Below are positions 44,617 through 53,374 of a stretch of 64,000 nt of DNA, one piece after another. The notes beneath the pieces are model-generated. The model made no database searches. It was not told the origin of the DNA and was given only the letters and a program-made list of their open reading frames with translations. Origin of the DNA: Flavobacteriales bacterium (GTDB taxonomy: Bacteria; Bacteroidota; Bacteroidia; Flavobacteriales; Flavobacteriaceae); contig JAFLBS010000002.1 of assembly GCA_017303755.1 (NCBI GenBank), forward strand, positions 1 through 64,000, in the 5' to 3' direction. How positions within the stretch are numbered: the stretch's first letter is position 1; each line of letters opens with the position of its first letter. The translations under genes and the position numbers were made by a program.

Positions 44617-46389
44617 ATGAATAAAGCTGCTGACAACATAGATGCCAAAAGTAAATCATTAAAAGATATTCTTTTTGAGAGACATTACACAGTTGGGTAT
44701 TTTCAACGCGAATATAAATGGCAAAGAACACATATAGAAGATTTACTTATTGATTTAGAAAGAAGTTTTAATTCTAACTTGGAAGAAAATCATACGCAAC
44801 AAGATGTAGCAAATTACAATAAATACTACATGGGGCCAATAGTATTATATACTGAGAATTCAGAATTCAGTATTGTTGATGGACAACAAAGGTTAACTTC
44901 TTTTATTTTATTAATGATTTATTTAAATAAAAAATATGATGAATTATTAGATATAAAAAATAAATACAATGGGTATATTTTTTCAGAGCATTATGGTAAA
45001 GAATCATACAATATGAATATTATTGAACGAGATATTATTTTAAATTTTCTACATAAAGGCTCTGAATTTGATGAAAATGTATTAAAAAATGAATCTTGCA
45101 AAACACTTCTTGAAAGATATAATGATATTATAGAATTATTTCCTGAAAGTTTGACTAATAAAAAAATATTTCCATTGTTTTGCAACTGGTTAACAGAAAA
45201 ATTGGTTTTCATTGAAATTTTAACTCAAACAAGTGAAAGCGCGTATACAATTTTTGAAACGATGAATGATCGTGGCTTAAACCTAACACAAACAGAGTTA
45301 TTAAAAAGTTTTTTACTTTCTAATGTTAGTGATGAAGCAAGAATAAAAGAATTAGATGGTATTTGGAAAAATAAAGTAAGTGTTTTAAATGCTATTGATG
45401 ATGACCAAGACTTTTTCAAAGCATGGTTAAGAGCAAAATATGCTATAACAATTAGAACCACTGAAAAAGATTCTGAAAATAAAGATTTTGAAAAAATAGG
45501 TACTAGATACAGTAGTTGGACACAAGAAAATACAAAATTTAAAGATTCGGGTGATTCAAAATTATTATTAGACATCAAAGATTCAGACTCTTTCTATTAC
45601 TTTGTAAAATCAGATTTTAGTTTTTTTTGTGACATCTACATAAAATTAATAAATTTTGAAATAGATAATGAATTACCAGAACATAAATTCAAACTAATTA
45701 ATTATAAAGGAGTTTCTGCTTCATTAAGTTATCCTCTAATTCTTGCTCCTTTATTAAAAACTGATGACGAAGAAACTATTAATAATAAAATTGATACAGT
45801 AATAAATTATCTTGATGCTTTCGGCATATATAGAATGATTTTATTTGAACCCATAACACATAGTTCAATAAGAAATTCAATATATTTAAAAATCAAAGAA
45901 ATTAGAAATCTAGATTTAGAAGATTTAATTGTAAAACTTAAAAATGAAATCGCTGAGTATAGATTAAGATTTATTAAGGAGGATTATATTAGATTTGATA
46001 TGAATTCAAAATATATTTTATCAAGGCTTTTTAAAAACAAATACTCCGATATTGAATTTGAAAACATATATTTTCAACGAAAAAAAGATTCATTTATGAT
46101 ATATCAATATTTAAAATTTGATGATTTTGAAACAGAAAAAAATGGATTACAAAAAGGACTCAAAGAGAGATTATTGTCAAGTTTATGTAGTTTTACATTA
46201 ATTCCAAAATCAAAGTTAGTTGAATTTGATAGCCTAACTTTTGAAAAAAGATTACAACATTTGATAAAATCTGGATATATTTTAGAATTTGAAAACATTG
46301 ATGATTTGCCTTTAAACAACCTAAAAAACTTTTTTATAAGTCGAGAAAAAAAATTAAAAGAATCTATTTCAAATTTATTAAAAGTATAA
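44617..46389 (+). CDS. DUF262-domain protein
   Basis: A 590-residue protein. The DUF262 signature is present: VGYFQREYKWQRTHIEDLL (about 28-46) and SIVDGQQRLTSF (about 85-96). DUF262 is the nucleotide-dependent half of GmrSD-type modification-dependent nucleases. The usual C-terminal DUF1524 HNH part, with its HILP-like motif, is not visible; the C-terminal half is instead AT-rich helical sequence. It could be a regulatory or sensing subunit for the type ISP enzyme, or an effector with an unknown second domain. It is translated right after the HEPN-motif gene. Confidence 0.75.
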   Translation: MNKAADNIDAKSKSLKDILFERHYTVGYFQREYKWQRTHIEDLLIDLERSFNSNLEENHTQQDVANYNKYYMGPIVLYTENSEFSIVDGQQRLTSFILLMIYLNKKYDELLDIKNKYNGYIFSEHYGKESYNMNIIERDIILNFLHKGSEFDENVLKNESCKTLLERYNDIIELFPESLTNKKIFPLFCNWLTEKLVFIEILTQTSESAYTIFETMNDRGLNLTQTELLKSFLLSNVSDEARIKELDGIWKNKVSVLNAIDDDQDFFKAWLRAKYAITIRTTEKDSENKDFEKIGTRYSSWTQENTKFKDSGDSKLLLDIKDSDSFYYFVKSDFSFFCDIYIKLINFEIDNELPEHKFKLINYKGVSASLSYPLILAPLLKTDDEETINNKIDTVINYLDAFGIYRMILFEPITHSSIRNSIYLKIKEIRNLDLEDLIVKLKNEIAEYRLRFIKEDYIRFDMNSKYILSRLFKNKYSDIEFENIYFQRKKDSFMIYQYLKFDDFETEKNGLQKGLKERLLSSLCSFTLIPKSKLVEFDSLTFEKRLQHLIKSGYILEFENIDDLPLNNLKNFFISREKKLKESISNLLKV

Positions 46390-46581
46390 GCTTGCTAGCG
46401 AAGATTTACAAACCGTTCCCATAAAATTCTTCAACTTTGATTAAGGGTTTACTTGACTATTTAAAAAATACAACTTTGTCTGTATTTTATTTGTAATGTA
46501 TGTGTCACTTATTGCAAACTAAGCAGTTAAAATAATGTTGGAACAAGCCAAATTATTAGGGGAAGATATTTCAGAAAACTT

Positions 46582-46995
46582 ATGATTATTAGGAAGGAGT
46601 TAAAAGTTATTGCTGAAGCATTAAAAAGTTTAAGAGATGATAAGATAATTAGGAGTAAAAACCTAGTTGGAGATTTAGGGGAATATTATTGTTGTAATTT
46701 TTTTAATTTAACAATAAATCTTAATAGTGTCGAAAAAGGCTTTGATGCGAAAGATAATGAGAATAGGAAAGTAGAAATTAAGACACGTAGAACACCTGAG
46801 GGAAAATCAAAGATTATATTCAGAGGATTTGATTTCGACTATTGTCTATTTGTTGAATTAGATGAATATTTTGAACCACTATCAATATTGAAGATTAATA
46901 CTACTGAAATTCAGAAAAAACTTGATATTAAAGGAGATAGGTTGTCTGTTTCTCGGATTCGAGCGACAAACCACGAAATAGTTTATAAAAAATAA
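46582..46995 (+). CDS. Small PD-(D/E)xK nuclease-like protein
   Basis: A 137-residue protein. The block GDLGEYYCCNFF (about 30-41) is followed by GFDAKD (Asp55) and VEIKTRR (Glu65 and Lys67), the D...ExK arrangement of the restriction-endonuclease fold. The length and the GELGEY-like opening fit the DUF6998 type of stand-alone proteins. It has no signal peptide. A 16-codon open frame ending in ATGA just upstream (46534-46584) may be a remnant or a leader. It lies 100 bp before the UvrD-like helicase gene and could act with it in DNA breakdown. Confidence 0.6.
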   Translation: MIIRKELKVIAEALKSLRDDKIIRSKNLVGDLGEYYCCNFFNLTINLNSVEKGFDAKDNENRKVEIKTRRTPEGKSKIIFRGFDFDYCLFVELDEYFEPLSILKINTTEIQKKLDIKGDRLSVSRIRATNHEIVYKK

Positions 46996-47098
46996 AATAC
47001 AAAAATATCGTGTAAATCAACATTTAATAGAAACGCTTTTGACATAGTTAAAGTCGAGCGAAATAGTCAAATAGTTAAAAAATAGTAATCTAAAAATT

Positions 47099-49450
47099 AT
47101 GAGTATTATTACTAATTTAAACGACAAACAAAAAGCATCCATTCTGACGGAAGCCAAAAGAGTTTTAGTGCTTGCTGGAGCAGGTTCGGGAAAAACCAAA
47201 ACAGTTATCTCAAAATTACTGTATTTAATTTTTGAGAAAAATGTAAAACCATCGGCTATATTAGCCATTACGTTTACGAAAAATGCCGCTAATGAAATGA
47301 TTGATCGTTTAATAGTTTCTAGTGATACCACCAATACTTATGAGGCTTTTATTCAAAATAAAACTACAACTGTTTTACAAAAAGATGTTGAACGTAAAAA
47401 AAGAATTCAAGAGCAACCTTGGATTTCAAATTTAACTGTTAGAACATTTCACTCATTATGTTATAAAATACTTCGGGATAATGGTAATCCTGTTTTTGAC
47501 AACAAATTCAAGTTAATTACGGATAATGATGTTGAAGAAGTTGGAGTTGATTTAAAAGCAATGGATATTTTATCAAGTGAAAAACCAAAAGACATTATTG
47601 GTAAAATGCTAATTGTTGCTTGTAAGGATAGAGACTATTTTTTAAAACTAAAAAGATATATTTTAGATTATTATGTTGACAAGGTTGCTCTAGATAAAGA
47701 GATGAAGTTTTATGCAAATGAAGGGCAACGAACGTATACTACATTAAAAGGAGAAACGGTTAAGTCAAAATCAGAACGTGATATTGCCGATTGGTTGTAT
47801 CGCCATAACATAAAATATGTGTATGAAAAAGTAACCAATTTTAAAGATTTTAATTTTAAACCTGATTTTTTTATTCCACAAGCCAATCTTTATTTGGAAC
47901 ATGTAACTGATAAGAGTTATTCTATGGAGAATAAAGAAAAACAGTTTATACAAAGTGGTAAAAATTGTGTGATCACTTATGAATCCATTATGAATAATTC
48001 TATGTTGTTTAATTTAGCAATGGAGAGAATTATAAAGGGTAAAATTACTGAGGAGATTACTGAAGAAGTTTCTTTGAATTATGAAGAGGAATTTAAGAGT
48101 TATCATAATAAAGTAGATGAGTTTTTAAAAACGGTTATGCGACTTCAATCTATGATTAAAGGCGAAGGCATTAATCCGATTAGTTTATTAGATAAATCAT
48201 CAATTAATGAACATGAAAGAATACGAGTTTTTTATGAGTTAGCCATTCCATTAATTGAATCCTATAAAAATTACTGTATTAATAAATCCTACGTCGATTT
48301 TGATGATTTAATTATTTTAACGGTTAAACTTCTTAATGAAAACGCCGATGTTAGAAGTTTCTATCAAAATAAATACAACTATTTAATGGTAGATGAATTT
48401 CAAGATGTGAACGGTTTACAAGTTAAATTACTGGATTTATTACTTAAGCCAGATAATCAGTTGTTTTGTGTAGGAGACGATTGGCAGAGCATTTATGGTT
48501 TTAGAGGTTCAGATGTGGATTATATTGTAAATTTCGAACAGCATTACAAAAATAGTGAAGTATATAAATTAGATATGAATTACAGAAGTACTCAGACCAT
48601 AGTTGGTGCGAGTAATGAAGTTATAAAACACAATAAAAATCAAATTAGTAAAGAAATAAAAGCTTTTAAACAGTCACCCAGTAAGATTCAAATTTATAGA
48701 GCAAAAAGTTTAGAAGTTGACGGAGTAGATTTTTTAGTAGAAGAAGTAAAAAAATTATACAAAAACGGATTAGGGAAAGAAGATATTCTTGTTTTGTATA
48801 GACGATCAAAAATGTTTAATCCTTATTTAAGCGCATTAAAAGATAATAAACTATTTGTTTCCTCTAAGACAATTCATGCCTCAAAGGGATTGGAAGCTAA
48901 AGCAGTATTCATTATCGGATTAAAAGATGGAACTGGTGGATTTCCTGATATATGGTTGGATGATGCCATTTTTAGAGTTGTTAAAGATGTAAAATATGAT
49001 ATTTTGCTTGAAGAAGAACGACGATTGTTTTATGTTGCCATCACGAGGGCAAAAGACGAATTGTTTTTGATAACTGAATTGGGCAATGAATCTTCTTTTG
49101 TTGAAGAAATTCCTAATCATTTTTTCCAAATTAATAAATCAGAATTAAAGAGCGATGTAGCATCTACACTCGCTTGTAGTACATGTGGTGTGTCTATAAA
49201 TGAATCAGATAATTTTTGTAGTAAATGTGGTGCTAAATTAACTACTGAATTAGAAAAAAAGAAACTTCCTGATCATATTGAAAAAGCGAGGTTACTACAC
49301 AAAAATGCATATGAAACATGGAGTGGTGAAGACGATTTAAAACTAAAAGAACTTTATGTATTGGGTAAATCAAAAAATGAATTATGTGCTATTTTTGGGA
49401 GAAACTTAGGGGCGATTATAGCTAGAATTCAAAAACTTGGATTAGAGTAA
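47099..49450 (+). CDS. UvrD/Rep-type (helicase IV-like) DNA helicase with nuclease-like insert and zinc ribbon
   Basis: A 783-residue SF1 helicase: AGAGSGKT at 26-33, FTKNAANEM, LMVDEFQDVNGLQ (about 429-441), WQSIYGFRGSD, and late ASKGLEAK and EERRLFYVAITRAKDELFL. Between residues 220 and 300 is an insert with SKSERDIADWL, KPDFFIP and NLYLEH, similar to the PD-(D/E)xK-like insert of helicase IV relatives. Near 690-712 a CSTC and CSKC pair forms a zinc ribbon, and the C-terminus (YVLGKSKNELCAIFGRNLGAI) looks like a helix-turn-helix. It may act in repair or in phage defence; the neighbours favour defence. Confidence 0.85.
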   Translation: MSIITNLNDKQKASILTEAKRVLVLAGAGSGKTKTVISKLLYLIFEKNVKPSAILAITFTKNAANEMIDRLIVSSDTTNTYEAFIQNKTTTVLQKDVERKKRIQEQPWISNLTVRTFHSLCYKILRDNGNPVFDNKFKLITDNDVEEVGVDLKAMDILSSEKPKDIIGKMLIVACKDRDYFLKLKRYILDYYVDKVALDKEMKFYANEGQRTYTTLKGETVKSKSERDIADWLYRHNIKYVYEKVTNFKDFNFKPDFFIPQANLYLEHVTDKSYSMENKEKQFIQSGKNCVITYESIMNNSMLFNLAMERIIKGKITEEITEEVSLNYEEEFKSYHNKVDEFLKTVMRLQSMIKGEGINPISLLDKSSINEHERIRVFYELAIPLIESYKNYCINKSYVDFDDLIILTVKLLNENADVRSFYQNKYNYLMVDEFQDVNGLQVKLLDLLLKPDNQLFCVGDDWQSIYGFRGSDVDYIVNFEQHYKNSEVYKLDMNYRSTQTIVGASNEVIKHNKNQISKEIKAFKQSPSKIQIYRAKSLEVDGVDFLVEEVKKLYKNGLGKEDILVLYRRSKMFNPYLSALKDNKLFVSSKTIHASKGLEAKAVFIIGLKDGTGGFPDIWLDDAIFRVVKDVKYDILLEEERRLFYVAITRAKDELFLITELGNESSFVEEIPNHFFQINKSELKSDVASTLACSTCGVSINESDNFCSKCGAKLTTELEKKKLPDHIEKARLLHKNAYETWSGEDDLKLKELYVLGKSKNELCAIFGRNLGAIIARIQKLGLE

Positions 49451-49485
49451 AATAATTTATGTTACTATTATAAAATAAGAAAACC

Positions 49486-49698
49486 ATGAAACGTCGATTT
49501 AATCCTCAATTAGTTATTCTTTTTATTCTAACATCATCAATCGGCCTACATTTCAAAATTCACGCACAAGAAATTGAAACCGTAAAAATTGGGACACAAG
49601 AATGGACAACCAAAAACTTAGACGTTGTAATGTTTCAAAATGGTGATGTTATACCCCAAGCACAAATTGATGCTGACTGGAAAAAAGCCGACTTATAA
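49486..49698 (+). pseudogene. Truncated FISUMP-domain protein
   Basis: A signal peptide is followed by ETVKIGTQEWTTKNLDVVMF and NGDVIPQAQIDADWKKA, which is the start of the Fibrobacter succinogenes major paralogous (FISUMP) domain. A stop at 49696 cuts it off at 70 residues, whereas the domain normally continues for well over 100 more. Downstream, 49789-49855 has another short remnant (ERYEVYKEIFE, stop, AENFKKYDGEK). Both look like decay between two functional blocks. Confidence 0.7.
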
Positions 49699-49943
49699 GA
49701 ACGACCAGTTTAGTGTTATTTTAAAAGGGTTTAAAAATACGCTTAGTTGTATGATTTATTTGCGGATAATTATTATCCCCTGAAGAGAGGTATGAAGTTT
49801 ATAAGGAAATTTTTGAGTAGGCAGAGAATTTTAAGAAGTATGATGGTGAGAAATAGTAGTAATTTATTAAAATGATATCTTACCATTTTTTTTAAAAACT
49901 CAAATTAAAAACTTAAATTTGTTATTATTTATATTTTTTAACC

Positions 49944-50921
49944 ATGAAAAAAAACATTTTATTACTACTTGTTTTGGCGAGCTTAACTTTGCTTGGATTG
50001 TTGTATTTCTTGAATGAAAACAAAAAGCCTGATGAAATTAAAGTAGGAATTTTTTTATTTACATCCCATAAAGTTATTGATGAAATTAATTTGGGTTTCA
50101 AAGACGAACTTTTGGCATTGGCCAACAAAAATAAATTAACTATTAAGATTGAAGAAAAAAATGCAAATGGTGATCAAATACAGTTAGAACAAATCACCAA
50201 TTATTTTAAAAACGGAAAGTTTGATTTAATTTTTGTTGTTGGCGCTCCTGCTGCTAAAATGTTAAAAGATAGAAACGTCAAAACACCAGTTGTATTTGGA
50301 GGTATACCAGATCCAATAGAAATGAATATTGTTACCTCTCTTAATAATCACAATTCTAATTTTACAGGAACAACATATTTTCCACCAACAGATAAAATTT
50401 TGAATTTATTTCTTGAATCTTTTCCTAACTCGAAAAAAATAGCAGTTTTAAGAAACCCTGCTGAACCAAATTCGGTTAGTGTTGCAAATGCATTTATTAA
50501 GAATTCAATAAAAAAAAATATACAGATTGTTGATTTGCCATCAACTGATGGAACACAGATTGAGACATCGTTACGTACATTATCTATAAACAAAGTTGAT
50601 GGTTTATTTATACCCACTGACAATTTAGTTTATTCAATGCTTGACAGAGTTATTGATGAATCAAAGAAAAAAAATATTGTGACATTTAGTTGCACCAAAC
50701 TATCTGTTGAAAAAGGGGCTTTATTTGCATTAGGAGCCGAATATAATTTTGTAGGAAAAGAGTCCGCTAAAGTTGCTTTTCCAATTTTGACTAAAGAAAA
50801 AACAGTTGAAGAAACCCCTGTTTTAGTCGTAAATACTGGGAACTTTTATGTAAATAAAAAGGACCCCAATTATAAAAAACTTAAAAAGATTGATGGTTAC
50901 ATAGAAACAGATATACAATAA
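49944..50921 (+). CDS. ABC transporter substrate-binding protein (TrpX-like family)
   Basis: A 325-residue protein with an N-terminal membrane anchor (about 4-23). The blocks IKVGIFLFTSHKVIDEINLGF, FDLIFVVGAPAAKMLK and TPVVFGGIPDPIEMN, and later KKIAVLRNPAEPNSV, GLFIPTDNLVYSM and GALFALGAEYNFVG, are those of the ABC_sub_bind family (TrpX type), which binds small aromatic or unknown ligands. It is first in a five-gene cassette; its stop overlaps the permease start by one base (TAATG). The ligand is unknown. Confidence 0.85.
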   Translation: MKKNILLLLVLASLTLLGLLYFLNENKKPDEIKVGIFLFTSHKVIDEINLGFKDELLALANKNKLTIKIEEKNANGDQIQLEQITNYFKNGKFDLIFVVGAPAAKMLKDRNVKTPVVFGGIPDPIEMNIVTSLNNHNSNFTGTTYFPPTDKILNLFLESFPNSKKIAVLRNPAEPNSVSVANAFIKNSIKKNIQIVDLPSTDGTQIETSLRTLSINKVDGLFIPTDNLVYSMLDRVIDESKKKNIVTFSCTKLSVEKGALFALGAEYNFVGKESAKVAFPILTKEKTVEETPVLVVNTGNFYVNKKDPNYKKLKKIDGYIETDIQ

Positions 50922-51751
50922 TGATATTAACTCTATTCGCTGATGTATTAATATACATGTTTTTGGCATTTGGGCTTTGGTTCTTGTTAAAGGTTTTAAA
51001 ATACCCTGACTTATCAATAGAACAAATATTTGTGTTAGGAGGTGTTGTATTTGGTATTTCAAGTAATGCAGATAATCACTTTACTGTAACTCTGTCTATA
51101 GTATTTGTAATAGCTTTAATATTGTCAATAATTTGTAGTTTTTTAAGATTTAAGATTAAGTTAAATCCAATAATTATTAGTTTAATTATGACTTATGTTT
51201 ATTATTCAACTTCATTATATCTAATGGGTAAATCAGGCATAAGTATTAAGAACATTAGTGACAACAATGAATTTAATTATATGATGTATTCAATAATTTT
51301 ATTGATAACATATTCATTTTTTTTGTTTTTTTTATTTAAAAGTAAATTTGGTTTAAGAATTATATCTATTGGCTCTAACGAAATCCTTGCTAATAGATTA
51401 TCGATTAGTCCATTTAAATATGGTACAGCAGGTTTGTTTTTTGCATATTTTATAATTTTAATGGGAGGGGTTTTATACGCATATCGTATTAAAAATGCTG
51501 ATATAAGTTATGGTGGTGGTTTTTTATTAATGTCTTTATTTATAGTCTTATTAACTAATATTATTAGTAAAAGAATAAATGTATTCAAGATATTATTTGC
51601 AATACTCCTAGTGTCATTATTGTATTCACTTTTATTACAGATAATAATTACAATAAATTTCCCTAGTGAGTTAACACGAGGTTTTTATGCTATTAGCTTG
51701 TTAGTTTTAGTAATTGCTATGCCTAGGGATAAAATGAAACTATTCTCATGA
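50921..51751 (+). CDS. ABC transporter permease (TrpY-like, branched-chain type family)
   Basis: A 276-residue integral membrane protein with about eight helices. FGLRIISIGSNEILANRLSIS resembles the coupling-loop region of the BPD_transp_2 permeases (FGLRxRAxGxNxxxA), and PDLSIEQIFVLGG matches their N-terminal loop. It is the membrane partner of the substrate-binding protein before it and the ATPase after it (4-bp ATGA overlap). Direction of transport is expected to be inward. Confidence 0.85.
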   Translation: MILTLFADVLIYMFLAFGLWFLLKVLKYPDLSIEQIFVLGGVVFGISSNADNHFTVTLSIVFVIALILSIICSFLRFKIKLNPIIISLIMTYVYYSTSLYLMGKSGISIKNISDNNEFNYMMYSIILLITYSFFLFFLFKSKFGLRIISIGSNEILANRLSISPFKYGTAGLFFAYFIILMGGVLYAYRIKNADISYGGGFLLMSLFIVLLTNIISKRINVFKILFAILLVSLLYSLLLQIIITINFPSELTRGFYAISLLVLVIAMPRDKMKLFS

Positions 51752-52341
51752 AAAATATTATTATATCCGATTTGTATTATAAATATGATGATAGTTCATT
51801 TAAACTAGGTCCTTTAAACGAGCAAATTCCTTTGCATAAACTAGTTCTTTTTAAAGGGCATAATGGTTCTGGTAAAAGTACTTTAGGGAAAATATTAGCT
51901 AACGATTTTAAACCTATTAAAGGCACAATTAAAAACTTACCTTCTAAAGTTTTTTATTACAATCAAGATACCAGTAATACTACTTTCGAAAACTTAAAAG
52001 TAAAGGAGCATTTACAATTAATTGATTCATTAAAAGAAAAGTTTGTTTTCGCAGAATTAATCCCCCTTTTCAATAAATACCCAGATGAATTGTCAGGCGG
52101 AGAAAAACAATTGCTTGGTTTCAATACTATGTTAGGTATGGAATTTGATTTAATAATATTTGACGAGCTTTTCAATCATTTGGATTTTGCTGTTACAAAA
52201 AAAATATTGTTTTATCTTAAAGATGAATTATTAAAAAATAATAAATCAATAATTATAATTGCACATAATATTGAACAGTATTTAGAATTCTTTGATGTGA
52301 TTTTTGAATTTAAAGATGGTATAATATATAATGAAAAATAA
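51748..52341 (+). CDS. ABC transporter ATP-binding protein, short form
   Basis: A compact 197-residue ABC ATPase: Walker A GHNGSGKST (37-45), signature ELSGGEKQ (114-121), Walker B DLIIFDE (134-140) and switch His in IIAHN. It is shorter than the usual 230-260 residues of TrpZ-type ATPases, with a reduced helical region between Walker A and the signature. It overlaps the methyltransferase gene by 11 bp, so translation of the two is linked. Confidence 0.88.
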   Translation: MKNIIISDLYYKYDDSSFKLGPLNEQIPLHKLVLFKGHNGSGKSTLGKILANDFKPIKGTIKNLPSKVFYYNQDTSNTTFENLKVKEHLQLIDSLKEKFVFAELIPLFNKYPDELSGGEKQLLGFNTMLGMEFDLIIFDELFNHLDFAVTKKILFYLKDELLKNNKSIIIIAHNIEQYLEFFDVIFEFKDGIIYNEK

Positions 52342-53374
52342 GGAATTTTCAACAGTAGATTATTTTAATGCAAGAGCGATGCGCTATAGTTTAGCGTTGA
52401 AAGAATGTGAATTGTCTCGAACACTTGATGTTATCCCTTATCTTTTTTTTCTCAATAAATTTAAAAAAGATAAAATTAAAATTCTTGATGCTTTTGGTGG
52501 AACAGGTTATTTTGCTAAAACCATTAATAACAAGTATTGTAATTTTACAATTGCAGATGCCTCCTTTGAGATGATTAATCAATTAGACGATGTTAAAAAT
52601 GTAAGTAAAATTGTTGCTAATGATGATTTTGATAGTGTGAAAAAAAAATTTAAGAACAACAAATTTGATATTGTGATAAGTCATGGGGGATTTCACCATG
52701 CAATCATATATAAAGATGTTGTAAAAATAAAAGAATCAAAATTAAAGCAAAATTATATCGCAGAAAATTTGTCATCTATTGTATCAAAAGATGGTTATTT
52801 TATCTTGTCAGATATACCTGATTCAAATAGTTATAGTGATGTTTTTATCCATTCAGATCCTGAAACAGATATTAGTATTTCGTTGAATCAAATGCAGAAC
52901 ATGATTAGTCAGGATAAAATTGAATTTTTATCTAAAATACTTAACATAAAAAAGACAGAAATTTTTAAACTATCAGAGTTTCAGCAATTGATTAATAATT
53001 CAATTAATCAAAAAAACGTTTCTTTTGAGGTTCCCAAGTATTTCTTTAACAGTTATATTGCAAGAAATACTAAGTTAGGACATAAGGCAAGTTATATTAA
53101 TTTCGATGAGATTGACCAAGTTATTATTAGAAAAGGGTTTAAACAAATTGCACGATTAAATTTAAGAACTCCTTGGGTTTTTAATTCCAAACACGAAGTT
53201 GCATGGTTTTTTAAAGAAAAATTTTCTATTGGAAAAAGTACTCCAATTGAAGAAAGTTTTCTCAATGAAAATAAGTTATATGAGATGGTTGACAAATATC
53301 TTGGTGTAGAGGTGAATAACGGGTTATATATGGTTAATTGGGGTGTTACATATTCTATATTTAAAAAAATATGA
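52331..53374 (+). CDS. Class I SAM-dependent methyltransferase
   Basis: A 347-residue protein. Motif I is ILDAFGGTGYFAK (51-63), followed by an acidic turn in FTIADASF and the motif IV region FDIVISHGGFHHAI. LSSIVSKDGYFILSDIPDS is the strand-5 region. The C-terminal 170 residues do not match a methyltransferase and may bind the substrate. The family (small molecule or protein acceptor) cannot be told. Its 11-bp overlap with the ATPase and 4-bp overlap with the next gene tie it to the transporter; modifying the imported ligand is one possibility. Confidence 0.8.
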   Translation: MKNKEFSTVDYFNARAMRYSLALKECELSRTLDVIPYLFFLNKFKKDKIKILDAFGGTGYFAKTINNKYCNFTIADASFEMINQLDDVKNVSKIVANDDFDSVKKKFKNNKFDIVISHGGFHHAIIYKDVVKIKESKLKQNYIAENLSSIVSKDGYFILSDIPDSNSYSDVFIHSDPETDISISLNQMQNMISQDKIEFLSKILNIKKTEIFKLSEFQQLINNSINQKNVSFEVPKYFFNSYIARNTKLGHKASYINFDEIDQVIIRKGFKQIARLNLRTPWVFNSKHEVAWFFKEKFSIGKSTPIEESFLNENKLYEMVDKYLGVEVNNGLYMVNWGVTYSIFKKI

